From an uncultured Flammeovirgaceae bacterium (GTDB lineage Bacteria > Bacteroidota > Bacteroidia > Cytophagales > Cyclobacteriaceae): a stretch of 64,000 bases of DNA. The notes beneath the pieces were generated by a model. That model did not search any database, had not been told where the DNA came from, and saw only the letters and a program-made list of their open reading frames with translations. The stretch's first letter is position 1. Every line of letters begins with the position of its first letter. Position numbers and translations under genes: made by a program. The DNA is taken from NCBI GenBank assembly GCA_937883755.1, contig CAKZYA010000060.1:302210-366209 (forward strand). Direction: 5' to 3'. Below are positions 1 through 7,424 of the stretch, piece after piece.

Positions 1-410
1 AGAATGCCCAGTTTATCCTAACCCGCGAGTTCGGGAAAGGTATGGTTGAGCGAGGTAGTGGAAAGATTGTTTTTACCGCCTCGTTACTTACTTTCCAAGG
101 TGGAATTACAGTGCCAGGCTATGCAGCTAGTAAAGGAGCTATCGGACAAATGACGATGGCTTTCGCTAATGAGTGGGCGGGAAAAGGCGTAAACGTAAAC
201 GCTATTGCGCCTGGTTACATTAGCACTGATAATACTGAAGCTCTTCGCAATGATCCCCAACGCGCTGAGTCTATTCTTTCTCGTATTCCTGCCGGACGCT
301 GGGGCGAACCGGAAGATTTCGCTGGGCCAATTGTATTCCTATGCTCAGAAGCAGCCGCTTATATGCATGGAACCACTATGCTGGTTGACGGTGGTTGGAT
401 GGGACGGTAA
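1..410 (+). CDS. kduD: KduD-like SDR dehydrogenase, C-terminal part
   Basis: The reading frame is already open at base 3, so the gene starts before the window and about 136 C-terminal residues are visible. It is a classical short-chain dehydrogenase: the catalytic YAASK tetrad segment, the VNVNAIAPGY strand after it and the C-terminal VDGGWMGR are all present. The segment IPAGRWGEPEDFAGPIVFL is typical of 2-dehydro-3-deoxy-D-gluconate 5-dehydrogenase (KduD), which interconverts 2,5-diketo-3-deoxygluconate and 2-keto-3-deoxygluconate (KDG) with NAD(H). KDG is the substrate of the kinase at 50356-51393. The visible part is intact, unlike the two pseudogenes that follow it. A related gluconate or sugar dehydrogenase of the same family cannot be excluded from the C-terminus alone. 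Confidence 0.82.
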   Translation, partial: NAQFILTREFGKGMVERGSGKIVFTASLLTFQGGITVPGYAASKGAIGQMTMAFANEWAGKGVNVNAIAPGYISTDNTEALRNDPQRAESILSRIPAGRWGEPEDFAGPIVFLCSEAAAYMHGTTMLVDGGWMGR

Positions 411-412
411 TA

Positions 413-473
413 ATGAGTAATGAATAATGATGAATGAGTGATTACAGATCATTCGTCATTATTCATTACTCAT
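413..473. repeat. Long near-perfect inverted repeat after kduD
   Basis: Two 25-base arms (413-437 and 449-473) are complementary at 24 of 25 positions and are separated by 11 bases. The arms are low-complexity runs of TAATGA/TCATTA. The repeat starts two bases after the kduD stop, so the transcript would form a long hairpin there. It has no long T-run, so it is not a classical terminator. It may be a dispersed palindromic intergenic element, an RNA-stabilising structure, or a terminator of unusual type. Confidence 0.7.
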
Positions 474-480
474 TAAAACT

Positions 481-863
481 ATGCTTGAAATCAAGCAATA
501 CCAACTTTTTATTAACGGTGAGTGGGTTGATTCCTCTACTTGTGAGCATGAGGAAATTACTAGTCCTGCTGAAGAATCGGTAGTAGGAACAGTGCAAATG
601 GGAGTGGAGGCCGATGCCCAATGGCCTTAGAAGCCGCTGAGCAAGCTCAAAAAGCCTGGAATAAAGTTCCAGCTAAGAAGCGAGCAGATGTACCTGCACG
701 AAGATATTTACGAACCCTTCATGGAAAAATTCATGAAGAAAGTAGAAGCACTGAAGATTGTTAACCCTCTAGATTAGGCTGTGGAACTGGGGGAGAAGAT
801 GGAAAGTATGGTTTTGAACAGTACCTGGATAAGAAAACATTTTATGTAAAATATAAAGCCTAG
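481..863 (+). pseudogene. Aldehyde dehydrogenase pseudogene with internal deletion
   Basis: Three pieces of one aldehyde dehydrogenase lie in order but in different frames. 481-630 encodes the family N-terminus (MLEIKQYQLFINGEWVDSS) and ends at a TAG. A shifted frame continues with ALEAAEQAQKAWNKVPAKK. A third piece (to 777) matches the segment HEDIYEPFMEKFMKKVEAL after the catalytic centre and ends at a stop. The last piece (about 778-863) is the C-terminal tail GGEDGKYGFEQYLDKKTF. The whole remnant is about 380 bases against about 1450 for an intact gene, so most of the cofactor and catalytic domains, including the active-site Cys, are gone. The intact enzyme probably oxidised a lactaldehyde-type or sugar-derived aldehyde, judging from its position between kduD and a sugar-acid dehydratase. 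Confidence 0.85.
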
Positions 864-865
864 CT

Positions 866-1864
866 ATGGGAAGTACGATTGCTAAAGTCCAACCCCGAAT
901 GTTTCGGATACCTTTACCGGAAGTGCTTAATGATGCCAAACACGGCAACCACACCCACTTTGAATTAGTTACTGTAACTATAACTCTAGAAGATGGTAGT
1001 GAAGGTACGGGTTATACCTAAACTGGTGGGAAGGGAGGTCATGCCATTAAATCAGTAGCTGAGCACGATATTGCTCCGGCTTTTATTGGGCTAGATGGGG
1101 ATAATAAAGAAAAGGTTTTTGATTTTATGGAGTGGCATATTCACTAGGTAGGTCGGGGTGGAATTACTTCTTTCGCCATTTCTGCTATTGATATTGCCTT
1201 GTGGAAAATTCGCTGCAAAAAGGCGAAAAGACCCCTGTGGCAAGTAACCGGGGCTGCTAATAATACCTGTAATGCTTACTGTGGTGGTATTGATCTACAA
1301 TTTTCACTGGAGAAGCTACTCAAAAATATGCAAGGCTACCTAGATTCAGGTTTTAATGCGGTGAAAATCAAGGTTGGTTGCCCTTGCCTGGAAGAAGATT
1401 TGGAACGAATAGAAGCAGTACGAGAGCTAATTGGGGATAATCGCCTATGGTAGATGCTAACTATTCTATGACTGTAGAACAGGCCATAAAAGCGGCTCAA
1501 GCTTTTGAGCCTTATAACTTGCAATGGTTTGAAGAACCTACGATTCCTGATGACTACCTCGGATTTGCCCAGATTGCGATGCCACCGGAATACTGCTAGC
1601 CATGGGGGAGAACCTACACACGCTCTACGAATTTGGCTACGCCTTTGAACAAGCCAGGCTTTCATTTATTCAGTCTGATACTTCTAATTGCGGTGGCATT
1701 TATGGTTGGCTTCAGGTAGCCGAGATGTCACAAAAGTATGGTATTCCAGTCTGTTCTCACGGCATGTAGGAACTACACTTAAGTTTGGTATCAGCCCAAC
1801 CTAATGCTGGATGGCTGGAAGTATACAGTTCTGGGCGCGAGTATGACAATGTAGGATATTCGTG
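866..1864 (+). pseudogene. Mandelate racemase/enolase-superfamily dehydratase pseudogene
   Basis: Starts three bases after the aldehyde dehydrogenase tail. The reading frame shows the capping domain (FELVTVTITLEDGSEGTGYT) and the barrel with the KIK motif (GFNAVKIKVG) and the metal-ligand strand VDANYSMT followed by WFEEP. It is broken by in-frame stops at 1019 (TAA), 1145 (TAG) and about 1762 (TAG), and by frameshifts near 1448 and 1573. Around the second shift the residues [19 protein letters not shown] continue the barrel. Enolase-superfamily enzymes of this type dehydrate sugar acids such as galactarate, fuconate or gluconate to 2-keto-3-deoxy acids, which fits its place beside kduD. With at least five lesions it cannot make a full protein. 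Confidence 0.85.
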
Positions 1865-2005
1865 ATGAACGAGTTAAGGAGCTGGCTTTAGAGTGAATTC
1901 GCTACTACTACTAACTTCGTTGGGACTTAGTGAAAGAAAGAATCATAGACACTCCCGGTATCAAATCTGAGAGCGGTGGGACTGGACCTTACCAGCCTTG
2001 GTCGG

Positions 2006-2071
2006 GAGTATTTAGATATTCCCCAGAATGAGTTGAACAACAATCCTAACTTACAGCATAACCCAGGTACA
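2006..2071 (+). pseudogene. Scrap of a SusD/RagB C-terminus
   Basis: A short open stretch reads EYLDIPQNELNNNPNLQHNPG. This matches the conserved last residues of SusD-family lipoproteins (an IPxxEL-NPNL-QNPGY type tail); the intact SusD at 29966-31657 ends with the equivalent PIPADDILLNSNLTQNTGY. No other SusD sequence is visible upstream. The scrap implies that a PUL outer-membrane gene pair once stood here and was deleted down to its last ~20 codons. The match is short, so chance resemblance is possible but unlikely given the position beside decayed sugar-acid genes. Confidence 0.6.
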
Positions 2072-2104
2072 ACTAGCGTTGATAGCAAGATGCAATTTAG
2101 TAGT

Positions 2105-2129
2105 AAAAGGTCGGAAAACCGGCCTTTTA
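2105..2129 (+). terminator. Probable intrinsic terminator
   Basis: A 10-base stem (2105-2114 with 2119-2128, one G-U pair) closes an AAAA loop and ends in TTTT. It lies about 35 bases after the SusD scrap and could still end transcription of the decayed cluster. The A-rich left arm means it may also work on the minus strand. Confidence 0.6.
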
Positions 2130-2453
2130 TGTACAAGTGTAATTCTAACTAATTAAGTGCTAAATTCTTAACCTCTACCTATTTTCTAAGTGTTACTCCT
2201 TCATTTCCCTTTTATAACAGCTCAAATTCTTACGTCATTTATAATTTCAAAAGATTTAGTTTTGAATAATGATTTATATAAGATTTAGATTTTTTTAAGG
2301 TATTATGCCGTAACAAACATTCAAATTTTTAAATACTTATACAAATTCCAGCAAAAACTTACTCTGTAATTGTTGTACTTTTTTAATTTTTAGTTAAACT
2401 TTTAACTATATTTGTTTAACTAAATCATTTAAAAAGCAAAACAAAAAGATAAA
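2130..2453 (+). promoter_or_regulatory. AT-rich intergenic region with possible -7 element
   Basis: No gene is visible in these 324 bases. A TATATTTG box at 2407-2414, about 40 bases before the GAF-sensor start, fits the Bacteroidota -7 consensus TAnnTTTG. I do not see a good TTG at the usual distance upstream, so the promoter call is tentative. Confidence 0.35.
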
Positions 2454-4133
2454 ATGAGAATAACTAATCTTCATTCGTTGCGGACAAACGTATGGTTACT
2501 ATTAGGTGTATTCGTCGCTATATTAATCTTATTCAATACTTTTATACTAGTACAAAATCAACGTACCCGCTCTGTTAGCCAAGAGATAGAAGAAGTACGG
2601 TTGCCAGTTAGCTTTTTAGCCAAAGAAGTTCAATCGGGCATTAACCAAGTTTCGGCTAATCAACGTGGCTATTTTTCAACTGGAGTAGCTTCATTTGCCG
2701 AAAAGCGAGCTAGTATCTGGCAAAAGACCTTATTACCCTCTTTGGAAAAGTTGGCAGACCTAAAGCCGCTGGTAAGCAAGGAGAATCAGCAAAGAATTGA
2801 AGAGTTAGAAAAGGTATTACCTGAGTACAGTATTCTTCAGAATGAGATCGATCAAAAAATTAAAGAACTGCTTAATCTTAAATATACTGATAACCTTGAT
2901 CAACAGGTTGATTCAGTTCATTCTATCGCTTTAGTAGAAAGAATTACTGCCTATGAGGTGAGAAAAGCAGAGATTACCCAAGAGATAGTGAGTAAAGTAA
3001 ACCCTATCCAGGGCCTCTGCTTTGAACTAATAAATCCTTTGGTTGACGATCAAAAAGCAAACCTAACATCAGGAGTATCTATGGTGCGGGGTGGTCTAGA
3101 CAAGATCGTGATTATAGTAGCCGTTCTCTCTGTTTTTGGCATTATCGTTTCTGGGGTTCTGATCTGGCTTTTACTTAAGAGAATCAATAAATCTATTAAT
3201 CGTCCTACTAAGTTGCTTGATAAACTTGCTTTGGGGGAGTTGCCAGACTCTATTGAAGAATCCAATGATGAACTCAACCCAATTATTCAATCAGGCAATA
3301 ATCTGAGCAAAAACCTAACCCATGCTAGTCAGTTTGCTCAGGCAATTGGCGATGGTAACTTTTCTTTTGATTTCCAGCCCATTGGCGAGCAAGATGCGCT
3401 AGGCAACGCATTAATCCAAATGCGGGATAAGCTGGCTGAAGTAGCTCAGACCGATAAGAAGAGGAATTGGGCCACCCAAGGTCTGGCCGAAATTGGGGGT
3501 ATTCTACGAAAAAGTACAGAAGTAATTGATGACCTTTACATTCAGGTATTGAGCTATGTTGTAAAGTATATTGAAGCCAATCAGGGTGGACTGTTTATCT
3601 TACAAAATGATGAAGAGACTGAGCCATACTTAGAATTAGTGGCAAGTTATGCCTACAACAAGCAAAAATTTTTAGAACGAAATGTGGCTATTGGTGAAGG
3701 TTTACTCGGCCAAGCCTACCTGGAAAAGGAGCCGATACTCCTGACAGAGATACCTCAAGACTATATAAATATTACTTCAGGACTGGGCGATACCAATCCT
3801 AATTGTATTCTAATTGTGCCTCTCAAAGTGAACGAACAGGTAGTTGGTATGCTGGAACTAGCCTCTTTTCAGGTGTACGACGAGTATCAAGTGGAGTTCG
3901 TGGTAAAACTAGCAGAGAGTATTGCTTCAGCTATCACCAACATTAAAGTAAATGTTCGCACGAACCGACTGTTACAAGAAGCTCAACAGAGAGAAGAGGA
4001 ACTTAGAGCCCAGGAAGAGGAAATGCGGCAAAATATGGAGGAGTTACAAGCCACACAGGAGGAAATGTCTAGAGTGCAAAAAGAGCTAAAAGCCGAACTG
4101 GAAAGAAGAGATTCTTCCACAGTTTCTGAATAA
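2454..4133 (+). CDS. Membrane GAF-domain sensor without kinase domain
   Basis: A 559-residue protein. Residues about 13-33 form the first membrane helix. Residues about 35-215 are a helical periplasmic sensor resembling four-helix-bundle or CHASE3-type inputs, with a membrane helix at about 218-242. A HAMP-like linker follows, then a GAF domain (about 345-495, with GEGLLGQAYLEKEPILLTEI). The end is a Glu/Gln-rich coiled coil (EELRAQEEEMRQNMEELQATQ). This architecture is common in Bacteroidota, where a histidine kinase or other output domain often follows the coiled coil. Here the protein ends with the coil, so it has no visible catalytic output and may act through a partner. Its immediate neighbours are decayed genes upstream and a convergent esterase downstream. 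Confidence 0.75.
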   Translation: MRITNLHSLRTNVWLLLGVFVAILILFNTFILVQNQRTRSVSQEIEEVRLPVSFLAKEVQSGINQVSANQRGYFSTGVASFAEKRASIWQKTLLPSLEKLADLKPLVSKENQQRIEELEKVLPEYSILQNEIDQKIKELLNLKYTDNLDQQVDSVHSIALVERITAYEVRKAEITQEIVSKVNPIQGLCFELINPLVDDQKANLTSGVSMVRGGLDKIVIIVAVLSVFGIIVSGVLIWLLLKRINKSINRPTKLLDKLALGELPDSIEESNDELNPIIQSGNNLSKNLTHASQFAQAIGDGNFSFDFQPIGEQDALGNALIQMRDKLAEVAQTDKKRNWATQGLAEIGGILRKSTEVIDDLYIQVLSYVVKYIEANQGGLFILQNDEETEPYLELVASYAYNKQKFLERNVAIGEGLLGQAYLEKEPILLTEIPQDYINITSGLGDTNPNCILIVPLKVNEQVVGMLELASFQVYDEYQVEFVVKLAESIASAITNIKVNVRTNRLLQEAQQREEELRAQEEEMRQNMEELQATQEEMSRVQKELKAELERRDSSTVSE

Positions 4134-4244
4134 GTAGTCAATGCTCTCTGGGTTAAATTTAATGAGATTAACAATAAGATTTGATTGTTGGAGGAGAGTA
4201 GACTTCCTGCAAATTATCCGAGTTTCAGTCTTGAGCAAATGCTT

Positions 4245-5045
4245 TTATGGATGTTTCTCGAAAAACAGTAACGTATCCTCGAGGTGCTGTTGCCAGTAAG
4301 ACCACTCGTGACCTCCTTCAAACTCTTCATACGTGTGCGGAATGTTGGCTTCTAGCAATTGGTTATGTAATTCACGATTGTAGTTAATGAGTAAGTCCTG
4401 CTGTCCACAATCGAGGCGAATAGGGGGTAAAGTATCTTTTTGAGCCTGCATAGTGAGAAAGACACTACTGGCTTCAGTTTCTACTGGTTGATAATGAGTT
4501 AACGGTTCTTCCACAAATAATTTCATCTGCTCAATAGAGGTAATGGAACTATGCGCCGAAATAGCCGCAAATTTTTCCGGGTACGTAGCTCCTAATCGTA
4601 AAGCACCAAATCCACCCATAGAAAGCCCAGCAATATAAACCGGAGAGTTAACAGTAACGCTTGGTATATTCTCCTTCACTGCGGTGGGTACGTCCTCCAC
4701 TATCCACTTCTCGAAATTACCAGGCACAATTGACTGATAAGCAGTTCCATCTCCCCAAAGTCCGTCGGAGGGCATGGCTAATACCATCGGGCTTATTTTT
4801 TTATCTTGAATAAGTTGCTGCGTGGTAAGGTGAGCTTTTCCTTTTAATGCCCATATCCAAGCACTTCCGTATACTCCGTGAAGCAGTAATATCAACGGAA
4901 GGTCTTTTGACTTCTTGGCTTCATCAGGCACAAATACACAAATATCACCCCGCCCTTTCAGGTAATTGGATTTCACGGTAATAAAACGCAGACCATCGTG
5001 CTCCGCATCAGCATCGGAGATTTCAGTAGTTCTGAAGTTTGACAT
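4245..5045 (-). CDS. Alpha/beta-hydrolase esterase (EstD/FrmB-like)
   Basis: About 266 residues with the alpha/beta-hydrolase fold: LILLLHGVYGSAWIW forms the oxyanion region, GLSMGGFGALRLG holds the nucleophile Ser, and GGHEWSYWQQHL near the end holds the catalytic His. The family includes S-formylglutathione hydrolases, tributyrin esterases and xylan/feruloyl esterase-like enzymes. I chose the ATG at 5045 because it lies one base after the TGA of the upstream dehydrogenase, a coupled arrangement. An in-frame ATG at 5075 with GGAAAG just before it would add ten residues and overlap the dehydrogenase. No signal peptide is seen, so it is cytoplasmic. Pairing with a zinc alcohol dehydrogenase recalls formaldehyde-oxidation pairs (FrmA-FrmB), but the real acyl substrate is unknown. 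Confidence 0.78.
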   Translation of the reverse strand: MSNFRTTEISDADAEHDGLRFITVKSNYLKGRGDICVFVPDEAKKSKDLPLILLLHGVYGSAWIWALKGKAHLTTQQLIQDKKISPMVLAMPSDGLWGDGTAYQSIVPGNFEKWIVEDVPTAVKENIPSVTVNSPVYIAGLSMGGFGALRLGATYPEKFAAISAHSSITSIEQMKLFVEEPLTHYQPVETEASSVFLTMQAQKDTLPPIRLDCGQQDLLINYNRELHNQLLEANIPHTYEEFEGGHEWSYWQQHLEDTLLFFEKHP

Positions 5046-5046
5046 A

Positions 5047-6165
5047 TCAGTTAAAAGTAATGACTCCTTTGGCATTCTTTCCGGCTAACATATCATCAAA
5101 CGCTTGGGATAACTGATCTAGTGAATACTCACGAGTCACCAATTCATCCAATAGCAAGTCACCTTTAGCGTATAGTGCGATAATTTTAGGAAAGTCAATG
5201 CCTGGGTTGCACTTTCCGTACAGTGGATTGATGTACACCTTATCCCACTCAAACAAATTCATATCGATGGTGATCTCCTGTTCAATACCACTCACTTGCA
5301 CGGCAGTTCCAGCGTTTCGTACCATCGCTAGGGGAGCGGCGCCCAAAGCCGGAATAGCGGTACATTCAAAAGCATAATCGGCTCCCCGACCTCCAGTTAG
5401 TGTTTTCACTTGTTCAGCCGCTTGCAGCAGTCCAGTATCATCTTTCTCAGCTAACAAGGTATGAGTTGCCCCGAACTGTTTCGCCATTTCAAGCTTGGCG
5501 GGATTAATATCAACAGTAATAACCGCAGCTGCTCCAGCTATTTTTGCTGCTTGAATAACATTCAACCCAACTCCGCCCGCACCTAAAACTACCACACTAC
5601 TTCCGGGCTTTACCTCAGCGGCATTTACAACCGAACCGTAGCCAGTCATTACTCCACAGCTAACAATACTAGCCGAAGGAAAAGGAATAGATTGGTCTTC
5701 TATTTTTACCAATGCTGACTGCTTTACTAAGGTGTATTCCGATAAAGTACCTAAGTTAAACGATCGTTCAATAGGTTTGCCTTGCCAGATCGTACCTTCT
5801 AAATGAGCGTGACCGGGGGTGTAACCATTAGCGCCCGCTACTACTGGCGAGTTTTGCTCGCAAATATGCGGATTACCAATTTGACACTGAAAGCAGCTTC
5901 CGCAGGGCGTAGCCCAGTTGAGAATAACTGTATCACCAGCTTTGAAATCCTTTACTTGTTCACCTACCTCGATAACTGTTCCCGCACCTTCGTGCCCCAT
6001 TACAATAGGTTTTCCCCAGGATAATGAATCGTAGTCGGTGTGGCAAAGACCCGCGGCTTTCATTTGTACTAGCACTTCATCGTCGGCTGGACTAGCTACT
6101 TCAATGGATTCTATCCGAAAATCCCCGTTTCCAGTAGCTACGGCGGCTTGGCAGTTTACAGACAT
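5047..6165 (-). CDS. Zinc-dependent alcohol dehydrogenase (class III-like MDR)
   Basis: A full-length 372-residue medium-chain dehydrogenase. GHEGAGTVIEVGEQV carries the catalytic-zinc His-Glu pair and CGSCFQCQIGNPHIC gives the four structural-zinc Cys. GAGGVGLNVIQAAKIAGA is the NAD(H)-binding Rossmann loop. The structural zinc lobe and the class III-like sequence place it near formaldehyde/S-hydroxymethylglutathione dehydrogenases and NDMA-dependent alcohol dehydrogenases. It is first in a two-gene minus-strand operon with the esterase and diverges from the AraC regulator of the P450 genes. That context suggests oxidation of an aldehyde or alcohol released by the P450, possibly formaldehyde carried on a thiol cofactor. 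This is inferred; a benzyl- or aryl-alcohol dehydrogenase role is also possible. Confidence 0.85.
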   Translation of the reverse strand: MSVNCQAAVATGNGDFRIESIEVASPADDEVLVQMKAAGLCHTDYDSLSWGKPIVMGHEGAGTVIEVGEQVKDFKAGDTVILNWATPCGSCFQCQIGNPHICEQNSPVVAGANGYTPGHAHLEGTIWQGKPIERSFNLGTLSEYTLVKQSALVKIEDQSIPFPSASIVSCGVMTGYGSVVNAAEVKPGSSVVVLGAGGVGLNVIQAAKIAGAAAVITVDINPAKLEMAKQFGATHTLLAEKDDTGLLQAAEQVKTLTGGRGADYAFECTAIPALGAAPLAMVRNAGTAVQVSGIEQEITIDMNLFEWDKVYINPLYGKCNPGIDFPKIIALYAKGDLLLDELVTREYSLDQLSQAFDDMLAGKNAKGVITFN

Positions 6166-6348
6166 AAAATATAGTTAGGTTGATTAATACAAATACTCGC
6201 TGACTTGAAAACGTCTTGCTATGGTTATTCTAACAGTTAAACATGATTAAATATTTTTAGAATCTCTTCTGCAAAATTGATTAATAATTCTTCTATTTTG
6301 TCTCACCTACTATCTGAAAAGTGAATTACTTAACAAATACAAGGAAAA
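6166..6348. promoter_or_regulatory. Divergent control region of the P450/ADH module
   Basis: These 183 AT-rich bases separate the start of the dehydrogenase operon (minus strand) from the AraC regulator (plus strand). They must contain both promoters and are the likely place for an AraC-type operator. I see TATTTTG at about 6294-6300 on the plus strand but no complete TTG-N19-TAnnTTTG on either strand. Confidence 0.45.
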
Positions 6349-7227
6349 ATGAAGGCTGTGCTGGAGAAAATTAGCAATCCGCAGGCTAGTGTGATCACTG
6401 CCTTCAACTATGTGGAGGATCATTTTTCTGCGCCTTGGCATTACCATCCTGAGTACGAGCTTACCTGCATCCTGGAAAGTGAGGGTATCCGCTATGTTGG
6501 TAATCATATTTCAGAATACCAACCATTAGATTTGGTACTACTAGGAACAAATCTACCCCATCGCTGGAAAAAATCTGAGGAAAGTACCGGAAAAGCCAGT
6601 TCATTAGTAATTCAGTGGAAACCAGCGGTACTACCAGAGATAGTAGATTTACAAGTAATACAACAATTATTAACCCGGGCTAACCGGGGGCTGTTTTTTA
6701 GAAGAGAAGTAGTCGAAGAAATATTACCAAGGATGAAGGCAATCGTATTTACTGAAGGCAATCGATACTTTCAATTATTAAACTTACTACACATGCTGAG
6801 CGAAATTGATGAGTATGAGTTTCTTTCGGGAGAAAGTTTCTCCCCTGATTTATCGGAAAAAACCAGTGATCGCTTAGATAAGGTACAGCAGTACGTGGAA
6901 GATCATTATACGGAAAAAATTAGCTTAGCTCAGGTGGCAGATCTGGTCAATATGACTGAATCTTCCTTTTCCCGCTTCTTTAGCCGAGTGATGCAGAAAC
7001 CATTCTTTAGCTTTCTTAACGAATACCGGATTAATAGAGCTAGTAAGCTCCTGATAGAATCTGAGCAAGGTATTGCCGAAATTGGCTTTTCTTGTGGCTA
7101 TGAAAGCCTACCGTTTTTTTACAAACAGTTTAAAAAGATTAAGGGATATTCCCCACGGGCATTTAGGAAAAGCTACTTGGCGACAAATGCTGTAGTATCT
7201 GATCGCGATAGCCGATTCATAGTTTGA
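6349..7227 (+). CDS. AraC-family transcriptional regulator with cupin sensor
   Basis: A 292-residue regulator. The N-terminal half is a cupin-type effector domain (DHFSAPWHYHPEYELTCIL gives the usual His-rich barrel start; residues about 20-100). The C-terminal 100 residues form the double helix-turn-helix of AraC/XylS proteins: ISLAQVADLVNMTESSFSRF is the first HTH and GIAEIGFSCGYESLPFFYKQ leads the second, followed by the family signature KKIKGYSPRAFRK. AraC proteins of this kind sense a small carbohydrate and activate neighbouring catabolic genes. It lies between the divergent dehydrogenase-esterase pair and the P450-ferredoxin-reductase genes, so it is the obvious candidate regulator of both. 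There is a 197-base gap before the P450. Confidence 0.9.
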   Translation: MKAVLEKISNPQASVITAFNYVEDHFSAPWHYHPEYELTCILESEGIRYVGNHISEYQPLDLVLLGTNLPHRWKKSEESTGKASSLVIQWKPAVLPEIVDLQVIQQLLTRANRGLFFRREVVEEILPRMKAIVFTEGNRYFQLLNLLHMLSEIDEYEFLSGESFSPDLSEKTSDRLDKVQQYVEDHYTEKISLAQVADLVNMTESSFSRFFSRVMQKPFFSFLNEYRINRASKLLIESEQGIAEIGFSCGYESLPFFYKQFKKIKGYSPRAFRKSYLATNAVVSDRDSRFIV

Positions 7228-7424
7228 GAGATAAAGATACTCTTTTTTGTTCGTATAGACTATTTTACTAATCTAGTAAAAACAAAATAAGTGATTTTTT
7301 CATCAAAATAAAGGAAGATTCCATTCAGTAATCTGGCGTTCTTTATACTAGAAATCTTGTAGTAAATAATTCAGGACTAACCTGCGACTACCTTCAAACT
7401 AGAGTAAACCTAACCACCAACAAA

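Noticed and set aside
205..420. 71-codon plus-strand frame inside kduD
   Set aside because: It is a shadow of the KduD frame with hydrophobic low-complexity content and no family resemblance.
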